Shown here piece by piece: positions 25,851-34,555 of a DNA stretch of 64,000 nt. Made by a program: the position numbers and the translations under genes. Each line of letters starts with the position of its first letter. Position 1 is the first letter of the stretch. The notes below the pieces were generated by a model. That model did not search any database. It saw nothing but the letters and a program-made list of their open reading frames with translations, and was not told where the DNA came from. The stretch is from Photobacterium alginatilyticum (lineage in GTDB: Bacteria; Pseudomonadota; Gammaproteobacteria; Enterobacterales; Vibrionaceae), in the NCBI RefSeq assembly GCF_009910675.1, contig NZ_RSEJ01000016.1:32121-96120 (forward strand), given 5' to 3'.

Positions 25851-27128
25851 TTAGTGGGGTGTTCTTACCTTGTATTCCGCCTTGTCCAGAGAGTGTTTCT
25901 TCATTCTCAGATACAGTTTCTTGCGCGGGATCTGCAGGTAGCTCGAGACTTCGTTGATCCGCCCGGCAAACAGGTAAAGGGCATCCTCGATAACCTGCTT
26001 TTCGTAGCTGTCGACCAGATCATCAAGCGGACTGCTCATCTGCTCAAGCGGTTTGGTCCGTTCCTGGCCGGTAAGTTTGACAATGCCGATGGCGTAGAGC
26101 TCGGCGACATTTTTCAGCTCGAGCACATTGCCTGGCCATTCGTGGCGGTTAAGGGTGTTGATATACGCCTTGTCCACGGCCGGGACGGTTTTGTTGAGCT
26201 TCTGACAGCTTCGCTTCAGGAAATGGCGGAACAGCGGGGTGATATCACAGTTGCGCTGTTTCAGTGGCGGCAGAGTGAAGCGGACCTGGCTGAGGAAGTA
26301 GAACAGCTCTGGCAGCAGTTTGTCCTGCTCAACCTTCGCCTCCGGTGCGCCTTCAAGCACTGCCAGCACGCGGACTTCTTTTTTACCCTGGCGCTCTTGT
26401 TCCAGCAGGAAGCGACATAGCCATTGCTGGGTTTCTATTGGCATATCTTGCGGGTTGCTCAGGCACAGACTGCCGCCGCGGGCCGAAATCATGCTACGCT
26501 GCAGATCCGCAGTACAGCTGATCGCCTGGCCGATAGCATTGGCATAAGGCTGATCGCGCAATTCACTTTCCTGGTGCAGTAGCTTGGCAATGGTATGGCG
26601 CCCTGTTCCGTTCTCGCCCTCGATGAGGACGTCCTTGGTGGTGAGGGCGGTTTGGGCGATCTGTTCGCGGATTTTAATGATCAGCGGGCTTTCACCCAGC
26701 AACACCTCCGATGCCGAGTAGGTAACATTGGTGCGTTGCTCGATTTTCTGTTTTCTTATCGGTAAGTGTTTTTCCAGCAGCGTGATGAGTTCGGCGGGCT
26801 GGAGAGGCTTTTGCAAAAAGTCTAGCGCGCCTTTCTTGACCGCGTCTACGGCCATTGGAATATCCCCGTGGCCGGTGATCATGATAACCGGTAACTCGGG
26901 GTCCAGGGCTTTGACTTTGTCCAGCAGCTCCATGCCACTGAGCCCCGGCATGTACATATCGGTCACGACAACGCCAGGCCAGTTTTTATGCAGCATGGAG
27001 ATTGCAGCAGTGGGATCGGTTAGGGCGTGCGCCTTATAGCCAGATACTTCAAGCAAATGTTGATAGGCATCAAGTACATCTTGGTCATCATCAATGATGA
27101 CAACTTCGATATCATTATTCATTATCAT
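25851..27128 (-). CDS. pgtA: PgtA-like response regulator with degenerate AAA+ domain
   Basis: A 425-residue NtrC-type regulator. The receiver is intact (D13/D14, phospho-acceptor D57 in VVTDMYMPG, T85, K107). The AAA+ domain is not: Walker A reads GENGTGRH (Arg replaces Lys at ~177), the GAFTGA loop for sigma-54 contact is absent, and Walker B GGTLFLDE is replaced by GGSLCLSNPQ. A Fis-type helix-turn-helix (~385-415, INEVSSYLQIPRKKLYLRMKK) ends the protein. It overlaps the kinase gene by 14 bp. Order binding protein-kinase-regulator matches Salmonella pgtC-pgtB-pgtA, which senses phosphoglycerates to induce pgtP. It probably binds DNA but does not remodel sigma-54 polymerase. Confidence 0.7.
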   Translation of the reverse strand: MIMNNDIEVVIIDDDQDVLDAYQHLLEVSGYKAHALTDPTAAISMLHKNWPGVVVTDMYMPGLSGMELLDKVKALDPELPVIMITGHGDIPMAVDAVKKGALDFLQKPLQPAELITLLEKHLPIRKQKIEQRTNVTYSASEVLLGESPLIIKIREQIAQTALTTKDVLIEGENGTGRHTIAKLLHQESELRDQPYANAIGQAISCTADLQRSMISARGGSLCLSNPQDMPIETQQWLCRFLLEQERQGKKEVRVLAVLEGAPEAKVEQDKLLPELFYFLSQVRFTLPPLKQRNCDITPLFRHFLKRSCQKLNKTVPAVDKAYINTLNRHEWPGNVLELKNVAELYAIGIVKLTGQERTKPLEQMSSPLDDLVDSYEKQVIEDALYLFAGRINEVSSYLQIPRKKLYLRMKKHSLDKAEYKVRTPH

Positions 27129-29481
27129 AGCGGTTTAGCTCCAATACGACCATTGCACCACCTTGAAGGTTCGAGGCAAGAAAGATATCACCATCAAAGC
27201 GGGTCATAATTGAACGGCAGATACTTAGCCCGAGGCCAAGCCCGACGTCCTTTGTTGTGGTAAAAGGTGTAAATAGTTTTTCAATAATATCGGCTGCAAA
27301 TCCGCCTCCGCTGTCAGTGACAGCGATACGGATACGGCTACCTATGCTGTTCAGATCGCAAATAGTTATTTCGCGTCGCTCGCTTCCTGCGACAGCATCA
27401 CAGCTGTTAACCAGCAGGTTGACCAGCACCTGCTCGAGCTGCACCTGATCGGCAAGGGCATTGAGCGGGCTGTTAAGCTGGCTGGAAATGGTGGTTTTTT
27501 GCACCTTGGCCCGGCTTTCGACAATCAGCATGGCCTGATGGAAAGAGGCCTGAATATCAACTGCTGTCAGCGAGCTGTTGGCCGACTGTTTCTTAGAAAA
27601 ACTGCGCAGGGTCGAGATGATCCGCCCCATGCGAGAAGTCAGGTTGTCGATTTTTTCCAGACTGGCCGGCAACTGGGTGTAGTTTTCCTTGTTGACCGCC
27701 ATTTTGGTCGCAAAGACATGGGTCGAGATGGCAGACAGAGGCTGGTTGAGCTCATGGGCCAGCGAGGTCATTGTCTGGCCGACGACGGCCATTTTGGCGG
27801 CCTGAATCAAATCATCCTGGGTCGCCCGCAGATCCGCCTCGACGCGTTTTCTATCTTCGACTTCGGCTTTCAACTGGCGGTTACGGTTGGTGAGGGACTG
27901 GGTTTTTTCCCGGACCATATTTTCCAGCCAGCGGGCAGCGTTTTCCTGTTCGGTGATATCGGTCATCGTGACAATGACCTTGTCGTTGTTCCCCTGTTTG
28001 AACAGGCGAAAATCCAGCCGCAGATAGAGCTTGTTATCGCCGCTGTGGCTGTGCATCAGGGTCAGATTACAGGCCCGGTTGCTGAGCAACGGGCTGGTAT
28101 TGGCAAACAGGGCCTGAAGCCGCTGCTGCATGTTATCGCTAAACAGGGTCCAGATCGTCTGTTTGACCGGTGATGCATCGTAGTTGAACAAGGCCTGAGC
28201 GCTGGGGTTGACGGATTCGACTACGCCGTCCAGGTTGCAGGTGATAATGCTGGCCTGGGTATTGTTGATCAGGTTCAGCGCATTGCTCTGCTGCATTTCC
28301 TGCATCTGGCGGCAGAAGTAGCGCAGGTTATCGCCCAGCATGCCTATTTCGTCATTGCCGGTGACCTGGATATTGGCATTGAGTCGGTTATTGGCGACAG
28401 AATACAAATCTTGCGACAGCAGGTTGAGTCGTTTGACTATACCGCGGCCGACAAGGTAGATAGAGAGGGTCACTGTCAGGAATATAGACAGCAGCACGAC
28501 GCCGAACAGCACGATGTTACTGATCTTGATCGAGTGGTTTGTCTGCTCGTTGAGCTCTTTGAGGGAGGCATTCTCCTGTTCAACCATGGCCTGGATCAGT
28601 TCTTCCTGATATTCCAGCCGCGTCTGGATCTGGCCTTCATACAGCCTGATGGCGTTGTGCAGCTCGACATCAAGTCTCAACTGTTCTTCCAGCATGCCTT
28701 TCGGTTCGACGAGGGTGATCAGTTCCTGCAGCAGTTGCCGGTATGAGATGGTTGACGGGTAATGGCTCAGGTTCTGGCTCATTTTACTGATTTCTTCGGT
28801 TTTGTAGCCGATAAAGTAAAAGGCGTTGCCGAGATCCCGGTTCTTGCGCTGCTGGATGATCTCCTGCACCAGCTGGTGCAGTTCATTTTCTTTGATAGTG
28901 ATTGACTGGATAAACGAAAACTCCGCCATCACGTCGGTGATCGCCTCGGTATTGATCGCGTTGGGCAGCATTCGGGTAACCTGCCACTCGACCTCCTGGC
29001 GCAGCGGTGTAAGTTCATCGACCAGATCCTGATGGAGCCACTTGATGGCATTTTCTGTCTGGGCCAGCGAGTACATGTGCGTATTGCGTCGGTATAGCAA
29101 CCCGACATAGGCCGAAATATCTGTCAGTAGGGTTTCATGCTCAGCCTTGATTGCCGGGTAGAATTTCAAGTTCGCCGCTTCTTTGATAGCGGCCGATATC
29201 TGTTCTAGTTTGGTGGTGATATTTTGCTTGAGCTCGGCATGTAAAATCGGATCGGTATTATTGCTGAGCATATTGAGAGCAGCCTGAAGCCCAGCCGTAT
29301 TTCTTTCCAGCTGGTAACTGACCCGCAGGGTCGGCATGTTTTTCTCGATGATGGTGTTAACCTGGGTATTCAGGTTTTCCCAGTTAACAACGGCAATCAG
29401 GCTGACACTGATGGTGAGCAGGGCCATAAAGCCGATGGCGGCGACCAGCCGATTACCAATGGTATTTCTCAGCAACATCAC
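27115..29481 (-). CDS. pgtB: PgtB-like sensor histidine kinase
   Basis: A 788-residue membrane kinase. TM1 ~15-35, a long helical periplasmic region (~40-320), TM2 ~325-350, HAMP (~350-400), a PAS-like domain (~410-530), a coiled coil, HisKA with the phospho-accepting His in SLAHELNQPLSA (~570), and HATPase motifs NLLVNSCDA (N), DSGGG (G1), FTPFTTTK (F) and GLGLGLSI (G2). It should signal to the downstream regulator in response to the co-encoded periplasmic binding protein. It overlaps the upstream gene by 4 bp. Longer than Salmonella PgtB (~670), mainly in the periplasmic and PAS parts. Confidence 0.75.
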   Translation of the reverse strand: MMLLRNTIGNRLVAAIGFMALLTISVSLIAVVNWENLNTQVNTIIEKNMPTLRVSYQLERNTAGLQAALNMLSNNTDPILHAELKQNITTKLEQISAAIKEAANLKFYPAIKAEHETLLTDISAYVGLLYRRNTHMYSLAQTENAIKWLHQDLVDELTPLRQEVEWQVTRMLPNAINTEAITDVMAEFSFIQSITIKENELHQLVQEIIQQRKNRDLGNAFYFIGYKTEEISKMSQNLSHYPSTISYRQLLQELITLVEPKGMLEEQLRLDVELHNAIRLYEGQIQTRLEYQEELIQAMVEQENASLKELNEQTNHSIKISNIVLFGVVLLSIFLTVTLSIYLVGRGIVKRLNLLSQDLYSVANNRLNANIQVTGNDEIGMLGDNLRYFCRQMQEMQQSNALNLINNTQASIITCNLDGVVESVNPSAQALFNYDASPVKQTIWTLFSDNMQQRLQALFANTSPLLSNRACNLTLMHSHSGDNKLYLRLDFRLFKQGNNDKVIVTMTDITEQENAARWLENMVREKTQSLTNRNRQLKAEVEDRKRVEADLRATQDDLIQAAKMAVVGQTMTSLAHELNQPLSAISTHVFATKMAVNKENYTQLPASLEKIDNLTSRMGRIISTLRSFSKKQSANSSLTAVDIQASFHQAMLIVESRAKVQKTTISSQLNSPLNALADQVQLEQVLVNLLVNSCDAVAGSERREITICDLNSIGSRIRIAVTDSGGGFAADIIEKLFTPFTTTKDVGLGLGLSICRSIMTRFDGDIFLASNLQGGAMVVLELNRYDNE

Positions 29482-30740
29482 TTCACCTCTTTGATCGCGG
29501 CGAGGAGCTGCTCGGAGATGAGAATCGATTCCTCCAACTGTTTGCTCATCACCCGGCGCCAGTGCTTGACGCTCTTGGCGGTATGCACATCTGTCTGAGA
29601 GTGGATCAGGGCTTGGTTAAAGGCGGTGCTGTTGGCCTGCGCCTCGGTAACGGGTGGCGTTGAGGCCAGCTCGATGGCGCGCTGATATTGCTGTTGCTGT
29701 TGCTGGGTGTCGGTTAGCGACGGTTGCCGGGCTAGCTGGTGAATGTGGCGCCATGCCTGGTTGAGCAAATCCAGCTGGTGGTTGATGATTTGGTCAAACA
29801 GCAGCTTGATTAAGATGGTGCGATGCTGCATCTGTTCATAATCAATCGACAGCACGGTAAAAGGCTGACTGGGTTTTTGGTGCAGGCCATACTTGTTCAG
29901 GGAGCTGGTAGACAGGCTTTGCTGCACGTTGTCAGACAGCAGGAAACCGATGAAATCCAAACTGTGGCGAGCCTGGTGGCGGTTTTTGACCGCCGCGATA
30001 TAGCTAGGTAGCCGTGGGCTTTGTTCCTGGTAGTGAAACCCGATAAATGGAAACTGTTTTTGATCCTCAAAGGCAAAGCTGTCAATAACAGGGCCAACAC
30101 CGGTCAAGCCGCGAGATATGGCATCGCTGACGCCAAAACTGCGAGCCGAGACGGAAGCAAGGTTGCCGCCAATTTGGAGTAGTAACTTCCAGCCGTCTGT
30201 CCAGCCATACTGCTGCAAGATGTTTTCGACCATCAGGTGCGTGGTGCCGGATCGGCCGGGGCTGCTCATAATCAGGTGCCGGAAATATTGTGGTTCGGCC
30301 AGGTTCTCCCAGGTCTGGGGAATATCGAGCCGGTGCTTGATTAGGTAATCCTTATTCCACATTAGCCCGTAGCCTGAATAGCCGAAGACCGCGATAGAGG
30401 AGGCCGAACCAGGTAGGAAGGGGTGCCAGTCGTTATCTAGGTTCTGGTTAAGCGAGTCCAGGGGCAGCAGCCGGTTGTTCTCTATGAGCGGCATGAACAG
30501 CGTGGGAGACGATGAAATCACAATGTCGATATCATGATCATTCTTGCTCAGTAGACGGAGGCCTGATTCTTCCCGTCGGTGAAGGACTTTGATGACTGCA
30601 TCCGGATACTGTTGCTGAAACTGCTGGGTGATTGGGGTGATCGATGATTCGGTAAAAGTCGTCAGAATAATCAACTGTTTCGTAGGGGCAGCAATACAGG
30701 CTGATGAAAAAGATAGCATTAATATAATAAGTCGAATCAT
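29478..30740 (-). CDS. pgtC: PgtC-like periplasmic binding protein
   Basis: A 420-residue periplasmic protein: signal peptide (~1-18, CIAAPTKQ), then an iron/phosphate-type type 2 binding fold with LIILTTFTESSITPITQQF and GYSGYGLMWNKDYLIKH, MSSPGRSGTTHLMVENIL and SARSFGVSDAISRGLTGVGP. The C-terminal ~130 residues are helical, with a Gln run (TDTQQQQQQYQ) encoded by a CTG/TTG-rich tract near 29690. No transporter permease is adjacent, so it acts as the sensing subunit of the kinase, as PgtC does. First gene of the operon; 30741-31099 upstream is AT-rich and holds its promoter and the yfbU terminator only. Confidence 0.72.
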   Translation of the reverse strand: MIRLIILMLSFSSACIAAPTKQLIILTTFTESSITPITQQFQQQYPDAVIKVLHRREESGLRLLSKNDHDIDIVISSSPTLFMPLIENNRLLPLDSLNQNLDNDWHPFLPGSASSIAVFGYSGYGLMWNKDYLIKHRLDIPQTWENLAEPQYFRHLIMSSPGRSGTTHLMVENILQQYGWTDGWKLLLQIGGNLASVSARSFGVSDAISRGLTGVGPVIDSFAFEDQKQFPFIGFHYQEQSPRLPSYIAAVKNRHQARHSLDFIGFLLSDNVQQSLSTSSLNKYGLHQKPSQPFTVLSIDYEQMQHRTILIKLLFDQIINHQLDLLNQAWRHIHQLARQPSLTDTQQQQQQYQRAIELASTPPVTEAQANSTAFNQALIHSQTDVHTAKSVKHWRRVMSKQLEESILISEQLLAAIKEVK

Positions 30741-31051
30741 GATCTTTACTATTTACCTTGTATTGAGAGCCCCTGTATACAAGGTTACTTCGCAGGATTG
30801 TAGTGAATTAAACGAGGCGATGAATGATTTTCTAAGATGCTATCGATTTTATAGTTATACAGGTTAACTTTCGGTCGATAGTGACTCATCTTGGTGTCAA
30901 GATTTGTTGGATGTCACATTTTATTGCTGTTATGGCAAGAGGACAAGCGGCGTTTGTGTGAGCACAGAGTGAACGTTGCTGGCTGTTGAATAGAAAGTCG
31001 GAGTTAGGTAATAGTTATGGCGAAAATAAAATTGAATCCGGCTTGGGAAAT

Positions 31052-31078
31052 AAAAAAGCCGGGGTGTTACCCCGGCTT
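31052..31078 (-). terminator. Terminator of yfbU
   Basis: A perfect 10-bp stem AAGCCGGGGT/ACCCCGGCTT with a 3-nt loop; on the minus strand it is followed by a run of Ts. Confidence 0.85.
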
Positions 31079-31099
31079 AGTCATTCCTAACGTTAGCGA

Positions 31100-31600
31100 T
31101 TAGGCATTTTGAATCTGTTGGATTTCTGTCGCCGACAGGTGGTATTGGCGTGGGCAGTTACGCCATGTCTGAAGCATGCGGTGGTATTTTTCCAGCATCG
31201 GCACCTGGCTGTTGAACATGTGCTCAGACTTGTCAAATTGTGGGTACAGGCCTTCTTCGTCGGTCAGGAAACGAACGTAATGGACAAGTTGAGATTCTGT
31301 CGCGGCATCAAAGCCCAGGAATTGCAGGCGGCGTTGATCAACCTGGTTCTGGTTGTCTTCGCTGAGCATTTTGAATGATTCCTGCATCGCGTGATACATT
31401 TCCATAAAGTCAATTACGTTACGGCAGTCTTCTTCTTCCAGGCAGCCGAAGTCTTTATCCAGCTCACGCATCTGCAGACCATAGCCGCGCTCGACAATCG
31501 TTTGCAGGCGACGGTACTTTGCAGCATTCTCCGGGTTCATTTTCGACATCAGGTAATACTGGTTAGATAGAATAAGACGTTGTGCGTTGGTCATTTCCAT
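31100..31600 (-). CDS. yfbU: UPF0304 protein YfbU
   Basis: A 166-residue cytoplasmic protein nearly collinear with E. coli YfbU ([15 protein letters not shown] start, [39 protein letters not shown] end). Biochemical role unknown; in E. coli YfbU has been reported to affect stress-related cell death. In E. coli it lies beside yfbV-ackA-pta; here it is 11 kb from them. Monocistronic with its own terminator. Confidence 0.93.
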   Translation of the reverse strand: MEMTNAQRLILSNQYYLMSKMNPENAAKYRRLQTIVERGYGLQMRELDKDFGCLEEEDCRNVIDFMEMYHAMQESFKMLSEDNQNQVDQRRLQFLGFDAATESQLVHYVRFLTDEEGLYPQFDKSEHMFNSQVPMLEKYHRMLQTWRNCPRQYHLSATEIQQIQNA

Positions 31601-31843
31601 AATGGTTGGCCTTTAATATTGTATTGAGCTGGCATTGAGATTATCAGGTTGAAGGCAAAAAAAATTGATCTGACTCCGTCTTGCCAATGATTTTTTGTTA
31701 AATAAAATTGACTGGCTAAAGCTTGTGCAATCAGGCTTGAGGTCGAGATTTAACAATTTTTTAGCCCTCATTTTTACAAGGTTATTGATAAGCTATCCTG
31801 TTGATATAACTTTAGCTTAATTGGCTTAGAAGGTGCTGCAAGG

Positions 31844-32503
31844 ATGACGATGCTACAGTGGATTGGCTATCTGATTTGGCTGCTGATTTTGGTGGTGAGT
31901 TTTCCTCGGGAATTCTGGCCCAAGTTGCGAGCAGAGAAAGATTATCAGCACCTGGTACTGGCAACGATAGTGGGCTTGTTTCTGTTATGGAGTCTCAGGG
32001 CGGGAATTGCCGAGGGGCTGCAAGTGCATTTTCTCGCCTTGACAGTTTTGGTGTTGTCGCACGGTTGGCAGATTGCCGGGCTGATAGGTTCTGTAGTGAC
32101 TTTATTGCTGGTCGCTGTGGGAGTGGTCGAGTGGCCCGATGCCGGCTTATATGCGCTAACCGGAGTGATGCTGCCAGCCATATTCAGTTTCGGGGTTTTC
32201 CTGTTTAGCTACCGCTATATGGCAAGGCATCTGTTTATCTATATATTCATTGCCGCTTTTTTTAACGGCGCATTGACCATGGTCGCTCATTTGCTGCTGA
32301 CTAGCGGCTGGATATATTTTGATTATGGCTATTCGTGGGACTATATCGTCGATAATTATTTGGTGCTGCTTCCGTTGCTGCTGTTCCCCGAAGCCCTGAT
32401 AAACGGTATGGCTATTACGCTGTTGGTTGTCTATAAGCCGGAATGGGTGAGAACTTTTGCTGATCGTGACTATATTTACCCCTCCAATAAGAAAGATAAA
32501 TAA
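31844..32503 (+). CDS. CbiM-like energy-coupling factor permease, stand-alone
   Basis: A 219-residue membrane protein with about six segments (7-25, 40-58, 65-85, 95-135, 140-165, 180-205). GLQVHFLALTVLVLSHGW and FFNGALTMVAHLLL resemble CbiM-type substrate-binding subunits of ECF importers for cobalt or nickel. It lacks the N-terminal Met-His-Ile metal ligand of classical CbiM and no CbiN/Q/O genes are adjacent. The 243-bp leader (31601-31843) has no cobalamin or NiCo riboswitch that I can see. Function uncertain. Confidence 0.65.
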   Translation: MTMLQWIGYLIWLLILVVSFPREFWPKLRAEKDYQHLVLATIVGLFLLWSLRAGIAEGLQVHFLALTVLVLSHGWQIAGLIGSVVTLLLVAVGVVEWPDAGLYALTGVMLPAIFSFGVFLFSYRYMARHLFIYIFIAAFFNGALTMVAHLLLTSGWIYFDYGYSWDYIVDNYLVLLPLLLFPEALINGMAITLLVVYKPEWVRTFADRDYIYPSNKKDK

Positions 32504-32515
32504 GTTGTATGGAAT

Positions 32516-32550
32516 AAAAAAACGCCAGACGATGTGCTGGCGTTCTTTTT
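32516..32550. terminator. Bidirectional terminator between the CbiM-like gene and fhs
   Basis: AACGCCAG/CTGGCGTT stem, 8-nt loop, A run before and T run after; serves the two convergent genes. Confidence 0.85.
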
Positions 32551-32585
32551 GCGTTTAACCGTTAGTTTGATAACCGGTGAGCGGC

Positions 32586-34340
32586 TTAGCTCAATCCGAC
32601 GATATTGCCGTCGTCATCAATGTCCAATGCCATGTAGGCCGGTTTTTCAGGCAGCCCCGGCATCGTCATAACATTGCCGCACAGCGCATAGACAAAGCCG
32701 GCTCCGGCACATAAGCGCAGTTCGCGGATCGGAACAATGAAGTCTGATGGTGCGCCTTTCTGGCTCGGGTCATGGGTGATCGAGAGTGGCGTCTTGGCCA
32801 TACAGACCGCGAGGTTGTCGTGACCTTGCCGCTTCAGTTCGGCCAGCTGCTGTTTGGCCAGCGGTGACAGTTCGACGCCGCGGCCGCCATAGCCAACCTC
32901 GGCAACGGTCATCAGCTTTTCTTCCAGGGTTTGATCTAGTGAATACAGCGGCTTGAACTGTGCCGGCGTCTGGCAGGCATTGACAACGGCTTGCGCCAGT
33001 TCGGTAGCCCCTTCGCCGCCTTTGCCGAAGGCTTCGCTGATCGCGACATCGACATAACTTCCGAAATTTTCCTCGCGGATCCAGGTCTTGAGCAAGTTAA
33101 GCTCGGCATCGGTGTCTTGCGGGAAGCGGTTTATTGCCACCACCACCGGAATGCCGTATTTCGCTGCATTGCGAATATGCCATTTCAGGTTTTCAAAGCC
33201 CCCCAGTAGGGTTTTTTCATCCGGGGAGAAAATTGCCTCTGGCAGTGCCTGGCCTGGTCGTAAATCATAACAGCCGGAGTTGGCTTTCAGGCCTCGTAAG
33301 GTGGCGACGACAACCGCACAGTCAGGACCGCGTTCTGCTTGCTGAGCTTTGATGTTACAGGCTTTCTCAAAGCCCATGTCCGAGCCGAAGCCACCCTCGG
33401 TGATGGTGTAATCACTGAGTTTTAACGCAATGCGATCGGCAATGATCGACGAGTTGCCGTGGGCGATGTTGGCAAACGGCCCGGCATGGATCAGCGTGGG
33501 AACACCTTCCAGTGTCTGCATCAGGGTCGGTTCGATAGCCTCGCACATGGTCACGGCCATTGCGCCTGCAACCTGGAGATCTTCGGCCGTTACCGGCTGG
33601 CCGTCGATGTTGTAGGCTAATACCAGTCGACCAAGACGCTGGCGCATGTCAGCCAGATCTTTGGACAGGGCCAAGATAGCCATCAGCTCAGAAGCAGCAG
33701 AAATATCGAAGCCGTCGTCACGGGCGATCCCGTTGATGGTTTTGCCCGGCTCGTTGTTGCCGACAGTGATCATCCGCAGGGCACGGTCGTTGTGATCCAT
33801 CACCCGCTTCCAGCAGATGCGATCGATATCGATTCTAAGCGGGGTCAGGCCGGTCTTTTCGGCAAATGCCTCGTAGCCATGGCGCTCTTCGTGGTATAGC
33901 CGGGCATCCAGTGCGGCAGCTGCCAGGTTATGCGCAGCCGTCACGGCGTGGATGTCACCGGTGAGATGCAGGTTGAGTTTTTCCATCGGGGCCACCTGAC
34001 TGTAGCCGCCGCCGGCAGCGCCGCCCTTGACGCCAAAAACAGGGCCCATCGAGGGTTGGCGAATACAGGCCATCACGCGTTGGTTTATTTGGGCCAGTCC
34101 CTGTGCCAGGCCGATGGTAGTGACGGTCTTGCCTTCGCCCAGTGGCGTCGGGGTGATGGCGGTAACCAGTACCAGTTTGCCTTCTTTGTTGTTATTCAGG
34201 CGCTTAAGGATCGAGGGTTTTACTTTTGCTTTTAGCGTACCCTGTGGGGTTAGATCATCCGGCAAAATGCCAGCGTGTTGAGCGATGTGATCAATTGGAG
34301 TGAGTGTTGTTTCACGGCAAATTTGAATATCACTTTTCAT
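32586..34340 (-). CDS. fhs: Formate-tetrahydrofolate ligase Fhs
   Basis: About 584 residues. Conserved blocks: [20 protein letters not shown] (P-loop), [55 protein letters not shown] and [13 protein letters not shown]. It makes 10-formyl-THF from formate, THF and ATP, supplying purine and fMet synthesis. I start at the ATG at 34340 ([11 protein letters not shown]); the frame runs up to 34409 but that part overlaps a PurR-like operator at 34404-34419 and is not conserved. GAGG lies 11-12 nt upstream. Enterobacteria lack this gene, vibrios often have it. It can use formate produced by PflB. Confidence 0.93.
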   Translation of the reverse strand: MKSDIQICRETTLTPIDHIAQHAGILPDDLTPQGTLKAKVKPSILKRLNNNKEGKLVLVTAITPTPLGEGKTVTTIGLAQGLAQINQRVMACIRQPSMGPVFGVKGGAAGGGYSQVAPMEKLNLHLTGDIHAVTAAHNLAAAALDARLYHEERHGYEAFAEKTGLTPLRIDIDRICWKRVMDHNDRALRMITVGNNEPGKTINGIARDDGFDISAASELMAILALSKDLADMRQRLGRLVLAYNIDGQPVTAEDLQVAGAMAVTMCEAIEPTLMQTLEGVPTLIHAGPFANIAHGNSSIIADRIALKLSDYTITEGGFGSDMGFEKACNIKAQQAERGPDCAVVVATLRGLKANSGCYDLRPGQALPEAIFSPDEKTLLGGFENLKWHIRNAAKYGIPVVVAINRFPQDTDAELNLLKTWIREENFGSYVDVAISEAFGKGGEGATELAQAVVNACQTPAQFKPLYSLDQTLEEKLMTVAEVGYGGRGVELSPLAKQQLAELKRQGHDNLAVCMAKTPLSITHDPSQKGAPSDFIVPIRELRLCAGAGFVYALCGNVMTMPGLPEKPAYMALDIDDDGNIVGLS

Positions 34341-34403
34341 GGGGGCCATAACCTCGCATCGGTAGCAATAAAGATATACTGCATAGAGCTGCATTTGCAG
34401 GTC

Positions 34404-34419
34404 GCGCAATCGTTTGCGT
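34404..34419. promoter_or_regulatory. PurR-like operator upstream of fhs
   Basis: On the minus strand ACGCAAACGATTGCGC matches the E. coli PurR palindrome ACGCAAACGTTTGCGT at 14 of 16 positions, 64 bp before the fhs ATG. PurR represses purine and one-carbon genes, consistent with the enzyme's role. Confidence 0.7.
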
Positions 34420-34516
34420 TTGGTTTATACCATAATTTTATCACGTGTATGTAGAAAAAATCCGATATAAGTGTGGTTAATTTGCTGTAGATCAGAGGTG
34501 AAATAATGGCTTGGGT

Positions 34517-34551
34517 ATAATAACCTGCCGACCATGTCGGCAGGTTATTAT
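34517..34551. terminator. Long perfect hairpin after the FNT-CBS gene
   Basis: A perfect 16-bp stem (ATAATAACCTGCCGAC and its complement) with a 3-nt loop starts 4 bp past the FNT-CBS stop on the minus strand. The T tract is weak, but the stem is strong enough to act as terminator or 3' stabiliser. Confidence 0.7.
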
Positions 34552-34555
34552 TGGA

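Noticed and set aside
32586..34409. Longer 607-codon version of fhs
   Set aside because: The extra N-terminal codons are unconserved and overlap the PurR-like operator.
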